Shown here piece after piece: positions 37,743 to 48,994 of a DNA stretch of 64,000 nt; the stretch's first letter is position 1; each line of letters begins with the position of its first letter. This stretch comes from Rhynochetos jubatus (Eukaryota > Chordata > Aves > Eurypygiformes > Rhynochetidae): NCBI GenBank assembly GCA_027574665.1, contig CM050656.1:15141501-15205500 (forward strand), in the 5' to 3' direction. The position numbers and the translations under genes were made by a program. The notes under the pieces are model-generated. The model was not told the DNA's origin. It worked only from the letters and a program-made list of their open reading frames with translations, and searched no databases.

Positions 37743-38504
37743 GCAATATATACTTGTAAAATTCACTTTACTTCAGACAGACACAATCGGGTTAGTAATA
37801 ACAATGTGGTCTTAAAAATTAAAGGCAGCTATGTTTTAGTTCAGGAGTTTGGAGAAAAAGGGAATGGCAGAGAGAAACCCCTGAAAAATGTACCTTCATA
37901 GGAGAAGCAACTTTGTTTTCTGAAGGGAGATTAGTTATAATACCCTGGGTGGTGTAGTGAAATGCTTACTAAATAGGAATGAACACTGTACTTGAAAAAC
38001 AAATCTAACAAACAATCAGCGTAATTTTTTTACGGTCACCCTTTTATAGTCTCCCTAAGAGATTTACAGTCTCTATAGCTGTAAACGGTGTGACTGAGTG
38101 ATCTCTCAGTGAGAGCTGCCATGGTACTGTTGCTTCCCAGCAGGCAGTCCAGTCAGATGATGTAGAGTAGGCATAGGGAGACAGATCCCATTTGAATGCA
38201 TGAAAAAAACATGATGCTGAAATTTCATAGCTGATGTAGAGTATTCTAGATGCCTGATCCTCATTTTTTGCACGCTTGGAGCTTCTATTCAAACATAATG
38301 CTGGATTTGTGCAAAACTGCACTCTGTCACTTGTTTGAATTTATCAGCATTTAATTTATGCCAACTCCGAACACACTGCAGGGCAGCACAGAAACCACAG
38401 GAACCACACAGGGCTGATGACCGTGCTGCTTTCTTTCCTGTATCAGCTGGGGCTGCAAAGCTACACAGCCTGGCCTTTTGGAAAGGCAGAGGCGGCAGAA
38501 GCAG

Positions 38505-38580
38505 TCCCGAAATTTCTTACCACAGATGCCTCATCTGTAAATTGGGACTAATAGCACTTCGCTATTTTGAGCAGTCCTTA
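38505..38580 (+). repeat. MIR-like SINE fragment
   Basis: 'cagatgcctcatctgtaaat' and 'tgggactaatagcacttcgc' align by eye with the MIR CORE phrase 'cctcatctgtaaaatgggga' followed by 'taatagtacc'. It is old and short; L2 tails share part of this phrase. Confidence 0.5.
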
Positions 38581-38834
38581 ATGTAAAGTTCAGACCTCTC
38601 TAATAGATTCTACTCTGAGCCTCAAGTGGTTTCTTCTGTGTCCAACAACCTGCTTCTGCAAAAGTTGCTGACTAGTTTGATAAGGAGCTGGATTAAGCTA
38701 TTTGTTATCTGCCTGTATTGTCCCCCAGATACTTATCTATCTAAGGTACTTATATCAGCACCTTTATACCTAAGCACTTCCCAGTCTGTAATGGAAAGTA
38801 TTTTCTTTATCATAGTCCTGGAAATAGTATTCTT

Positions 38835-38915
38835 TTCAATTTATAGATTGGGAACTGAAGCGGAGATACTAAATGACTTTCCTGCAGTTTTAACAAGAAT
38901 CCTGAGGCAAAGGAA
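38835..38915 (-). repeat. MIR-like SINE fragment, opposite orientation
   Basis: 'caatttatagattgggaact', 'gaagcggagatactaaatga' and 'ctttcctgcagtt' follow the reversed MIR/L2 order ('attttacagatggggaaact', 'gaggcacagagagattaagt', 'gacttgccc'). It lies about 260 bases from, and in opposite orientation to, the fragment at 38505-38580. Confidence 0.45.
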
Positions 38916-39540
38916 AGACCTGGTCCCTGCCTGGTTGCGTGTCAGGCGGCAGCAACAACCGCCTGGCAGGGGAAAAGAGAGGAAGCTGGGGAAAAGGGAG
39001 GAAAAGATGTTTTAACAAAATGTACTCTTTTGGTTATCTATCAGCCATATATCCAATTCCACAAATTGCCCCCAGTGAAAAGGGGAGGGAAACTCAATAA
39101 AACCAAATTATTATTGTTGGGGGTTTTTATATGTTTTAGATCATGTCATATCCATAACTATATAATTTACAAGTCCTTATGAAGAATGTGAGTATCTTTT
39201 AGGAACATCTTTTTATTGCACCCTCTAAATATCCCATTGTTGGGGAAAAAAACCAAAACCAAACCACACATCCAAGTAAAGTAAGGCCTAGCTGGTTCTT
39301 TTGCAATAATGTGTGCTTATGAATCCTCATAGAATTACTCTAAGTTCACAGTGTAGTCCTTATTGTTTCTTGAGACAGAAATAAATTGTCTCATTTAGGG
39401 AAATTAACCCTACAGTAGCAAGGAACCCCACCTCTTCTTACAAGAAACAATGACAACTGAAAAGTATTGCTATTTTGAAATATATTCTGATAGAAAAGAA
39501 TTTTAAATTACAATGATAATAAAACTATTTGAAGGAATTG

Positions 39541-39745
39541 GTCAAAAGCAATTAACAATTAACCAAACATTAATGCATTTTGTTCTAGCTGGCAATTGGT
39601 AATTAGCCACTAGTTGGAACCATATGTCACATATCTGCTTTGGAAATTAAAATTACTGACAAAGGAAATTAGAGTGACTGGGGTCACTGATTATGTTCAG
39701 CCGAGTATGGGCCAAGTTAGTGCATATGTATTGCATATTATGTTT
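39541..39745. promoter_or_regulatory. Candidate conserved non-coding element, homeodomain/POU-site cluster
   Basis: Dense cores include CAATTAACAATTAACC, CATTAATGC, GGTAATTAGCC, a CATATG E-box and the octamer-like TATGTATTGCATATTATG, with 'ggggtcactga' between them. The sequence is non-repetitive with no useful frame. Enhancer-like appearance is inferred from site density; conservation is untested. Confidence 0.28.
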
Positions 39746-40524
39746 TGTGTGAAGTGTGCTTGGGGCTAAAGGATAAAGGTCCTGTGAGAAATGGGAGGAG
39801 AGAAGGGAAGGGTTCTTTCCCTAAACACAGCAGTGCATGGGCAGAGGGGGCTCTCTGAGAGCAGAGAAGCTGCTGTATGAGATTCAGGGAGAAGATACAT
39901 GGCCGAATGTATGAGGTAATAGCAAGGGAGATATTTTTCTAGGGACTCAGTGAATACTGTGGAGAGTTTGGGCAACATTTAAAGCCACTGAAAGAGTGAA
40001 GGATTGGTCCCATGAGGACAGACTGACAGAGAAAAGATTGGTTTCCTGTCTTTCTTATTTAGTCTTTCCCTTGTGGCATGTCTGAGATTTCTTTATCTGA
40101 TGTGTTTTCTGTGTTATAGTTCTGTTGCCTCTACTTAGCCGCCTTTTATTCTATAACCTGGAAGCCATCTATGTGCTTTATGTACTTTTTTTAAGGAAAA
40201 AGGGTAGGCAGTTCCACACAGAGCTCCATCAGGTGTCTTCCCACCACTAAGTTTCTCTGCATTTTTCATTTCCTATAGTTAAAAGTGAATATCCCATGAG
40301 AAGTTACTCTGTAAAGAAACACAAAGATGAAAGACTTTTCCCTGGGGTGGGGCAGTAATTTTTTCTTCTGAGAGATGATACTTCAAGGGTCAGAAAGAGT
40401 GATCCTGATGGTGGGCAGGGTGGTTGAATACATGTAGGTGGCTCAGTGACATGTGTGATGTTTCATTCACCTCCTAAGAAATGTAGATTTGATTTTGTGA
40501 CAAGATATTGCTTTTATTTATCTC

Positions 40525-40546
40525 TTTTTTTTTTTTTTTTTTTTTT
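40525..40546 (+). repeat. T22 homopolymer
   Basis: Run of 22 T followed by C and six further T. Simple repeat. Confidence 0.85.
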
Positions 40547-43500
40547 CTTTTTTGGAATGGTAGAATGGGCTATGAACTCTAAGCCATTAAGCAGAAATTT
40601 TTGTTTGATTCTTGCCAAACTTGGTTTTATATATGGAAAGTTGTCAAGTTGTTCCTTACTGTAAATAGAACATACAGTGCAAAAAACCCATGGCAAAGTA
40701 GAACATATTTATGTCATAACTATTTAAATTATTGCCGTAAATTTTATACCAGACATTTTTAGTCTGAAATAAAAGTACATAACTGCTCTAAGGAAAAAAG
40801 GGATTTCTCTTGCAGTTAATATTAGCTGAAGAGCCTCAGCTTAACAGCTTATTCTTCCAAAAGCGCTCAGGATGTGTTGAGACCTAAGGTACCTGGGAGA
40901 AACTTCAGATAGGAGTAATGATGCTTCCTTGAAGCCCCTGAGGAGAGCAGCTTCTTTTAATGAAGGATTACATAGCACATGTTCCTCCTTGCACCATGCC
41001 AGCTAGGCTGCCTGGTGCTGGAGGTGGCACCGGGCTTAACCAAGCTTATTTTGGCTAGTACATGGATTGGCTTTGCCAACAGCCATCTCTGGTATGTAGT
41101 TGATATGCTGAGAGCATCAAAGCTAAGTCTCACAGTAATATTTCTAAAAAATAGTGATATTACTCTTGGTCTCAATGGTATGCAGAGAGAAGAGCAGGTC
41201 AGATGGGCAGGAGGACCTAAGCAGCAGAAAACCTGTAAGAAATGTGCTGGAGAGCTGCCTGGATATGCCAGGCTTCATTTGTATGATGGATATGAAGTAT
41301 TTGTGATATTTTTGTTCAAACATCACTCTACATAACTCTGGAGTGAGCATGATGTTTGTCGTCATGTGTAGAAACATTTGTACAATGTTTCTGGGAGAGA
41401 GAGGTAATTAAAAGCGCTGTCAAAATCTTCAGTGATTGCAGAAAGAAAATAGTGAGAAAAGGGCAGTGGAAGAGTTGTCTTTCAGGTCGTCTTCTGTGTT
41501 TTATAGGGAGAACTGAGAGAGGATCTGGAGTGTCACTTATGTATCCTTGAAATTACTATAGGCTTGATGCATGGGTCATTAAGAGAAAAGGAGGAGGAAT
41601 GGTCGTGGTGAAGATAACAGGAACGAGGAAACCAAAAGTGAAGTGGAGAGCAAGTGAGATCCCTTGGTCTGCTTTCAGCAGTGGAAAGAAGGAATGCTGG
41701 AGGAGTCTCAGCTATCCTACCAAGCTCTGATCGCTGGACCGGCTCCAGGTAGATCCTGCGTAACACCTACGTGCCCTTAACAGACATATGAAGTACAGAC
41801 CAGACCCACTCAATTACATGCAGGTTTAATCAGAGGATGAAGACAGTATCATCTGATGTACCAGCACCTCTGACCTGCTGGAATAGCCTGGGGCAGGTAG
41901 ATTCAATAATCTTAATTATTCAAGTTTCCCAAGTTACTCTTTGCTTGTGTCTCCCTCTCATTTGTACAGCTTCCTGTTGATTAGTTCTGCGTAATAATCC
42001 CTAGTTTCAGGAGGGTGTTTTGCTCTTAATCATAGTGGGCAATTAAGAAATATTGCTCATTCTTGAACACAACAATAGTTTAATCTCATTTTCTTCCTTG
42101 GGTGTGGCTTGCTCTGTTATTCAAATTTTGTTAGGAACACAAAATATAAACCCTTTTCCTCTGTGTTGTGTGGATCCAGCATTCTTCCACTGATGAGGAA
42201 ACTGTCTTGGGGCTTATGACATTTTTTTTAATAAAATATGTGAATAGTTACTCATGTAAATGTTCTACTTTAATTATTGATGGGATTTCCATCCTTCTAA
42301 TGTTATACCTAAGGCATCTTTCTCAGTTCTTTTGTATTTATTACTCTGCATAGCATATACAGAGAATATACATATTTCTCACTGTCATTTTCAATCTGTA
42401 TGAAATAACACATCAAATGTTGGTCAGTAAGGGAATAGGGACAAAAAAGCATTGGTGTCTGTTGACAAGTATTTGCTTTCTTAGCAAGAACCTTTTCTTG
42501 GTTTATGCTTTACTATTTCAATTAATTGGGTAGCCATGTAACCCAAATATTAGTTAGCTTAAAATTATGTTGAGTTTCTATGAGTCCCCAATTTTCCCTT
42601 AAAAAGTGAAGTATTCTGTCAGTGATTTTACAAGAGTAGACAAGCATGAAATTAATTTTATATATTAGCACTAGGTAAGCTTGCAGCTTGCTAACATTGG
42701 TAGGAAATTTTACTAGAACTGTAATATAAGGCTGTGGGGATTTTCCCCCTTTCAGCTAGGTGAATTTCTTCAGCAATTCAAACCTCTAATAACTTTTTTA
42801 AATAGGGTATCTAAATTTCTATGCTGGGACTTCCTAATCTAATTCTACTCTGCTGCCTTGTGTGTGTGTAGCTGTGATATAGAATATATTTTTGTATACA
42901 TTATATTATTATGGCCTTATATAGTTAGACTGGTGACATGATGGGAAGTTTACACTATTAGAGTGAGGAATTAGAGAAAACTTGTTCTACAGCTTAGTTT
43001 AGACTGTGAAAGTAGGGTTGAATAAACATGGAGATGTTTGTCCACTATCCTAATATCTGGGTTCCTGTTATAAAACAAATGAACTGCCAACACAGTAGAG
43101 CTTAGGATATTCTTCAGAAACAGCTGTTCCCCTCTCCCTGTGGATACTCAAGGGAGAGGTTTGTATTCTGTGACTGACTTCTACCTGCTGCATATCTGGG
43201 TTCATCCTGACACATCCAGGTGTGGCTCATCCAGATTCTTGCATAAACTGTTCAGCCAGCTGCAGCTGGAAATGGCTCTACCTGAGAAGCACTATGTCTT
43301 TATTATATCTTTCTTCTCAAGTCATTCTTTATTTATCTGATGGCCTACTTGCCTGGATTTCAGTACAATCTTTCTAGGAATTTTTTCTGCAAGTTGAAAG
43401 CCAGATTGGTTTTGGGTGTTTTATACTAGTGTATTTCTACCATGATATATGTTGACAGCGTCTGTCTTTCAGCAATAAAGCAAGCAGACCTACAGTGTAC

Positions 43501-43639
43501 CTTTGAATATTTAATTACAGCACATAAGGACTTGTGTTAGGTATGGTACTAGATGGCTTCTTATGTAGTTGTATAATCTCATCTTTTTCTTTTCTCTTGA
43601 AAAGATAAAGTAAAATAATAATTTTTCTGCCTTTCATTG

Positions 43640-43720
43640 TAAATTAGAGTTTTAAGAGATGTGGCTGTCATTTGAATATGCTAATTATGCTATATTATTT
43701 TACAGACCATTAGATACGCC
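43640..43720. promoter_or_regulatory. Candidate POU/homeodomain site cluster
   Basis: 'catttgaatatgctaattat' followed by 'gctatatta' packs an ATTTGAAT-like motif, the octamer variant ATGCTAAT and TAATTA into about 25 bases with partial dyad symmetry. A T-rich tract follows. This is a short motif-based candidate. Confidence 0.22.
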
Positions 43721-45812
43721 TATAAAAATGTGTCTTAAGTTCTAAGCCTTTTGATTAACTTGTTGAGACTCAGTATTCCCCAGTACTTGCTTAAGACTGG
43801 TAATTGGCATTCAGAGTGGTAGCAGAATGCACCTGCCATTCTGACCACTGGTGACCTTCACTATGAATTAACTGCAAAATCCATGTCAGGCAGTTAATTG
43901 AATGAAGCTGTGAACTTGTAAGTGGTAATGGTTATGATTAGTGTATAACATGCCATAACAGTAATGATGTAATCTAGGTCTCGAGAGACTTAGGGTTGAA
44001 GTCTTGGGGGTTTTATATGCCAAATTAAAGAGGGGATAAATGACAAGTGGGAAGCTTGAAAGGGAGAGAGAGGGAAAGGAATCCCTCTTCTCTTCTTCCC
44101 AAAGACTCTAAAGATAAAAATATTTAATTGGTTTTGAGAGGTTGGTGAACTTTTTATTCTCATCAAAGTGCTTCATCTGTCTTTAAGGTAGAAAGAACTG
44201 TCAGCAGCCTTTTCATCTGGGTTAGGAGAGGTATTTGTCACTTGTGGTTGGATGCGAGGGGTAGCATTAAAATTACTGGGTTTTGTTGTTGTTTCAGGGA
44301 GCCAGAGAATATCCATAGCTCACTGGTGCACATGCTGTGCATAGTCTGTATGTGTGGACTGGCTTATATGCTACTTTTTTTGTTGGACACTTTCATAGCC
44401 ATTACGGTAACAAGATTAGTAATGCAAAGCTGCTCATGTTTTCATCAGACTTTAAATTTTTGTGTACTGGTGACAAATATGAACTGAGCAGCCAGAAAAA
44501 GACATTTGGTAAAGATGATGTGGGTATATCTAAGCACACCCTGCACGCAAGGAGGAAGAGCTTTTGTAAACTGGATGGATCCTGCTGGGCTTTTAGCTTT
44601 AGAGCCCACAGATAAAAAGGAACTTTTCTTTTGTGAAATTTTGCTTCTAACTCCATGCCCTGTTTATATGCTTGTTAGAATATGACATCTTGCAAATGTA
44701 TTCTGCAAGGCATGTTGCTGAACCAATAAATGAGAGAAATGAAGCCTTCATGGCTGTTGTATCAGGCCAGTAACCAGCCTGCTCACGAGCTGAAATGGAG
44801 CATACGCCCAGAAATGCAAAGGAAGGCTTTGGAAAGTGCTGCCCATCTAGTCTGAACATAACATTCTCAGTTTAACAGTAGTTGTACTATTGAATCACAG
44901 AAAATGTATTTTGGAAATCTGCATATTTACACTAACAGATTGATTATGTAAATTATGTTTAATATGAGTGAATTATGGGAACCAAATTTAACTAGAGTTT
45001 AGGAAGAGTAATGGAGTAATAATCTAGCTATTAAAATGGTCAAAGATCTGCATCGCAGGAGTTATATTAATGTTGCTAGCAATTTCGTGGATAGTAATGG
45101 AGTTAGGCTCTCTCTTGTCATTAGATTTGCAACCTACCTATAATAAAATTCGTATTCTGGCAAGAGAGACTAAGACATAAGCATATACCTTCTTTGTGTA
45201 GTCCACATGAAAACTTAATTGTGGTTGTGCTAATGCATACAAATGTGTACTTTCATTCAGTAACATGACTAGACTCGATACCTGTATGCTTGCACCAAAA
45301 ATAGAAACTACATGCCAGCTAACATGATGAATTCACTTTCATGCATTATAGAACATAGGCTACATTATTTGTATTTGTTATCACCACAGTGAGGATGGAA
45401 CTATGCCTCTCTGGGGGTGCTACTCTGAGGGGTTTTTTCCCCTTTTGTGTTTTCTTAAGAATCCATACCTTACATGTATTGTCATATATGTGATTCTCAG
45501 TACAGTTTTTAGAGGTTTGTAATTTGTAGCATGCCAAGCCTAATTGTATCAAATATTTTAGGTTTTACTCAAACACCTTCCTTGTCCCTTATTTGATCAA
45601 AAAGGTGTAAGGCAGTACATGGTTTTCTATGCTCCCACACTTAACTCCAGCTTTGTTCCTTTTTGCTGAAGTTACTGCCGTTCCATGAGGCCTTGGTACA
45701 TCTTGTAATGCAAGATCCTAAATAAACAGCTCTCAGTCTTTCGTCTTGTTTCTGAGTGAAATGAGTTTAGTGCAGTACATGTATTTTTGAAACCTTCCTG
45801 ATTGAAACTGAC

Positions 45813-46823
45813 ATGTTTTCACAAATTATCACACCTGATCAACACGTGGCTCAGAGGATAGAGCCAATGGTGGAATTTCAGGTTTTGGATCATGGGGAGA
45901 TTTATACAGCACTGGACCTGCTGGCGACAGATGGCATGCAGCAGCTGTCCCAAAGGGGAAATAGTTTTCCTGCCCGTGAACTGGTGGGGCTTGTCGAGAG
46001 GGCTTTAAATAGGTTTGAAGGGGGTAAAACCAGTAGTGTCAACAGCAAATGCCCAGAGCCTAGAGAAGAATTGCAGGTCACCAGGAGAGCACCTGGCAAA
46101 CAAAAAAAGAGAATTCCAGAGGCTCCAGTCAGCAAGCCAACTTCATCAGGGGCCCATCTTAAATGTCTTTATGGAAACACATGCAGCACGGGAAATAAAC
46201 AAGAGGAGCTAGAGGTGTGTGCATGCATGAGGGGCTATGACCTCATTGACATCTTGGAGAAGTGGTGGGATGGCTGCTATGGCTGGATTGTCAGAACGGA
46301 AGGATACAGGCTCTTTAAGAAAGACGGGCAGGGGAGACGTGGCAGGGGGAGGGGGGGTACTCTCTGTGTCAGAAACCAGCTGGAGTGTGTGGACCTCCAC
46401 GTGGGGATGGGTGAGGAGCTGACAGAGACCTTATGGATCAGGATTAAAGGGAGGGCAGGGAGAGGGGATACTGTACTAGGAGATTGCTACAGGACACCTG
46501 GCCAGGATGAGCAAGTGAGTAAGGCCCTCTACAAGCAGATAGCAACAGCCTCATGGTCACAAACCCTGGTCCTCATGGAGGACTTCAACCACACTGATAT
46601 CTGTTTAAGGGACAACATAGCAGGGCACAAGCAAGCCAGGAGGTTCCTGGGATGCTTCGATGACAACATCCTTCTCCAAGTGATAGAGAAGCTGACAAGG
46701 AGGGGTGCCATCCTGGACCTTGTTCTCACCAACAGGGAGGGGCTGGTGGGAAATGTGAAGCTCAAGGGCAGCCTTGGCTGCAGTGACCATGAAATGGTGA
46801 AGTTTGAGTCCTTAAGGAGATGA
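45813..46823 (+). pseudogene. CR1 ORF2 N-terminal part: leader plus APE endonuclease (open frame)
   Basis: The frame is 336 residues. Residues 1 to about 115 are a leader without a recognised fold; they contain ARELVGLVERALNRFEGG and a basic stretch near 91-100. From about residue 116 it is the apurinic-endonuclease-like domain that nicks target DNA in CR1 and L1-type elements. Positions expected to be catalytic are present: N122 in LYGN, E149 in ILEKWW, Y226 in DCYRTP, D257 and N259 in EDFNH (usually GDFN, so one glycine is changed) and S324-D325-H326. The frame stops just after the domain, where a frame change moves the rest of ORF2 to a different frame at 46820. The first ATG probably lies outside the element, so the true start is unknown. 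It is the one part of the element without an inactivating stop. Confidence 0.85.
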
Positions 46824-47470
46824 GGAGAGTGTGCAGCAAGCTCGCTACCCTGGAATTCAGAAGAGGAGACTTTGGCCTCTTCAGTGAACTGATTGGCAGA
46901 GTTCCATGGGATGAAGCCCTGGATGGAAGAGGGGACCAAGAAAGCTGGCGAGTATTCAAGGATCTTCTCCTCCAAGCTCAGGAGCTGTGCATCCCAGTTA
47001 AGAGGAAGTTGGGTAAAAATGGCAGGAGGCCTGCGTGGATGAACAAGCAGCTCCTGGACAAAGTGAGGCACAAAAAGGAAGCCTACAGTGGCTGGAAGCA
47101 GTGACAGGGAGCCTGGGAGGATTACAGGGAAGTTGTCTGAGAAGTCAGGGATCAGGTTAGGAAAGCTAAAGCCCTGACAGAATTAAACCTGGCCAGGGAC
47201 GTCAAGGGCACCAAGAAGGGCTTCTATAGGTACATAGGGGATAAAAGGATGATCAGGGAAAATGTGGGCCCTCTGCGGAAGGAAACAGGAGAACTGGTTT
47301 CCCAGTACATCAAGAAGGCTGAGGTGCTCGACAATTTTTTTGCCTTGGTCTTCACTGGCAAGGATACGAGCCATACCCCCTAAGTCACGGAAGGCAAGGA
47401 CAGGGACTGGAAGAATGGAGAGCCACCCATGTTTAGAGAGGATCAGGTTCAGGAACAACTAAGGAACCTG
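46820..47470 (+). pseudogene. CR1 ORF2 linker between endonuclease and reverse transcriptase (broken)
   Basis: After the frame change near 46820, the coding signal continues in one frame, with FGLFSELIGRVPWDEAL and later NVGPLRKE and FFALVFTGK. It is interrupted by TGA at 47102-47104 and 47138-47140 and by TAA codons near 47381 and 47478. This is the connector region of CR1 ORF2, which usually runs into MGPD-IHPRVL. It is not translatable as a whole. Confidence 0.8.
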
Positions 47471-47483
47471 AGCCACTAAGTAC

Positions 47484-48600
47484 ATGGGACCTGATGAAAT
47501 ACATCCGCAGGTGCTGAAAGAAATAGCGGATGAGGTTGTGAAACCTCTATCCATCATATTTGAAAAGTCATGGTGGTTTGGTGAAGTTCCCACTGACCGG
47601 AAAAGGAGAAACATAACCCTGTCTTTGAAAAGGGAAAAAAGGAGGATCCTGGGAACCACAGGCCAGTCAGTCTCACCTCTGTGCCTGGCAAGATCATGGA
47701 GCAGATCCTCCTGGAAACCATGCTAAGGCACATGGGAAACGAGGAGGTGATTGGTGACAGCCAACATGGCTTCACCAAGGACAGATTGTGCCTGACAATT
47801 ATGGTGGCCTGCTATGATGGGGCCACAAGTTTGGTGGCTAAAGCAAAGGCAACCTATGTCATCTACCAGGACTTGGGCGAAGCATTTGACATAGTCCTGC
47901 ATGACATCCTTGTCTCTAAATTGGAGAGGCAATTGGAGGACCAGTCGGTGGATAAGGAATTGGCTGGATGGCCATACTCAAAGGATTGTGGTCAATGGCT
48001 CGATGTCTGAGTGGAGACCAGTGATGAGTGGTGTTCCTCAGGGGTTGGTATTGAGACCAGTGCTGTTTAACATCTTTGGCCATGACATGGACAGTGCGAT
48101 CAAGTGCACCCACAGCAAGTTTGCCAATGACACCAAGCTGTGTTGTGCAGTCGACACGCAGGAGGGAAGGGATGCCATCCAGAGGGACCAGGACAGGTTG
48201 GAGAAGTGGGCCTGTGCCAACTACGTGAACTTAAACAAGACCAATTGCAAGGTCCTGTACGTGGGTCAGGGCAATCCCAAGTACAAGTACTGGCTAGGCA
48301 GAGAATAGATCAAGAGCATCCGTGAGGAGATTTGTGGGTAATGGTGAATGAAAATCTAGACATGAGCCAGCAGTGTGTGCTGGCAGCCCAGAATGCCAAC
48401 TGTATCCTGGACTGTATCCAGAGAAGCGTGGCCAGCAGGTCAAGGGAGGGGATTCTCCCTCTCTACTCTGCTCTTGTGAGACCCCACCTGGAGTACTGCG
48501 TCCACCTCTGGGGCCCTCAACAGAAGGATATTGACTATTTGGAGTGAGTCCAGAGGAGGCCACAAAGATGCTCAGAGGGCTGGAGCACCTCTGTTATGAA
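47484..48600 (+). pseudogene. CR1 reverse transcriptase remnant with altered catalytic motif
   Basis: The reverse transcriptase core is spread over alternating frames: MGPDEIHPQVLKEIADEV (47484 on), [11 protein letters not shown] (in 47681-48010), [13 protein letters not shown] and SGVPQG (in 47901-48308), and YSALVRPHLEYCV (in 48332-48547). Frame changes lie near 47605, 47940 and 48320, in addition to those at 46820 and about 47475. The active-site motif, normally FADD, reads FAND: codon 48126-48128 is AAT, asparagine, so one of the paired metal-binding aspartates is lost. VLGPVLFN reads VLRPVLFN. The enzyme would be inactive even if the frames were joined. Confidence 0.88.
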
Positions 48601-48994
48601 GAAAGGCTGAGAGAGAATTGGGCTTGTTCAGACTGGAGAAGACTCTGGGGAGATCTTATAGCAGCCTTCCAGTACCTGAAGGGGGCCTACAGGAAGAGGG
48701 GGACTTTCTACGAGGGCCTGTAGTGACAGAACCAGGGATAACAAGTTTAAATTGAAAGTGGGGAGATTTAGATTGGATATCAGGAAAAAATTCTTCCCAG
48801 AGAGGGTGGTGAGACACTGGCACAGGTTGCCCAGAGAAGATGGGGATGCCCCACCCCTGGAAGTGTTCAAGGCCAGGCTGGATGAGGCTTTGAGCAACCT
48901 GGTCTAGTGGAGGGTGTCCCTGCCCATGGCAGGGGGGTTGGAACTAGATGATCTTTAAGGTCCCTTCCAACCCAAACCATTCAGGGATTCTGTG
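48601..48994 (+). repeat. CR1 3' end with octamer tail
   Basis: This is the last coding remnant and the short 3' end of the element. It is collinear with the minus-strand copy at 17443-17815, and is the part that CR1 reverse transcriptase recognises. It ends with 'ggtcccttccaacccaaacc' and two octamers, ATTCAGGG (48979-48986) and ATTCTGTG (48987-48994). Confidence 0.92.

Larger units (their letters stand above)
30479..38504. other. Gene-free AT-rich DNA
   Basis: No gene, RNA or young element is recognised. Frames of 137 codons (35784-36197, plus) and 142 codons (34718-35146, minus) lack recognisable domains. Simple repeats include T17 at 35277-35293 and A31 at 37709-37739. Two old repeat fragments are listed separately. 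Confidence 0.55.
38916..45837. other. Gene-free DNA with regulatory-looking patches
   Basis: No gene or RNA is recognised. The stretch contains the T22 run at 40525-40546 and two TAAT/POU-rich patches listed separately. Overlapping frames on both strands at 40957-41377 and 44242-44656 have no domain and contradict each other, as chance frames do. Confidence 0.55.
45838..48994 (+). mobile_element. CR1 LINE, long but 5'-incomplete and inactive
   Basis: This is a non-LTR retrotransposon of the CR1 family, about 3.2 kb of a usual 4 to 5 kb. In order it holds a leader that is open in frame (to about 46157), an APE-type endonuclease (46158-46823), a linker, a reverse transcriptase broken over several frames (about 47480-48600), and a 3' end closing with the octamer pair ATTCAGGG ATTCTGTG. 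Phrases typical of bird CR1 are legible throughout, for example GCSDHEMVKF, MGPDEIHPQVL, SGVPQG and YSALVRPHLEYCV. There is no target-site duplication, as is usual for CR1. A separate ORF1 is missing. Stops and frame changes concentrated in the reverse transcriptase show that it cannot retrotranspose. The exact 5' end is uncertain: similarity becomes recognisable around 'caacacgtggctcagagg'. Confidence 0.95.

Noticed and set aside
40979..41335. 118-codon plus-strand frame
   Set aside because: Frames on the opposite strand overlap it (40957-41175 and 41144-41377), and no domain or splice context is visible.
46529..47071. 180-codon minus-strand frame
   Set aside because: Antisense to the CR1 endonuclease and linker, whose sense-strand domain is clearly recognisable.
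48628..48897. 89-codon minus-strand frame
   Set aside because: Antisense shadow of the CR1 3' end; the homologous frame appears over the other CR1 copy at 17540-17755.
17443..48994. The two CR1 3' ends as a functional long inverted repeat
   Set aside because: They are 31 kb apart, differently truncated and diverged. Opposite orientation of independent CR1 insertions is ordinary.
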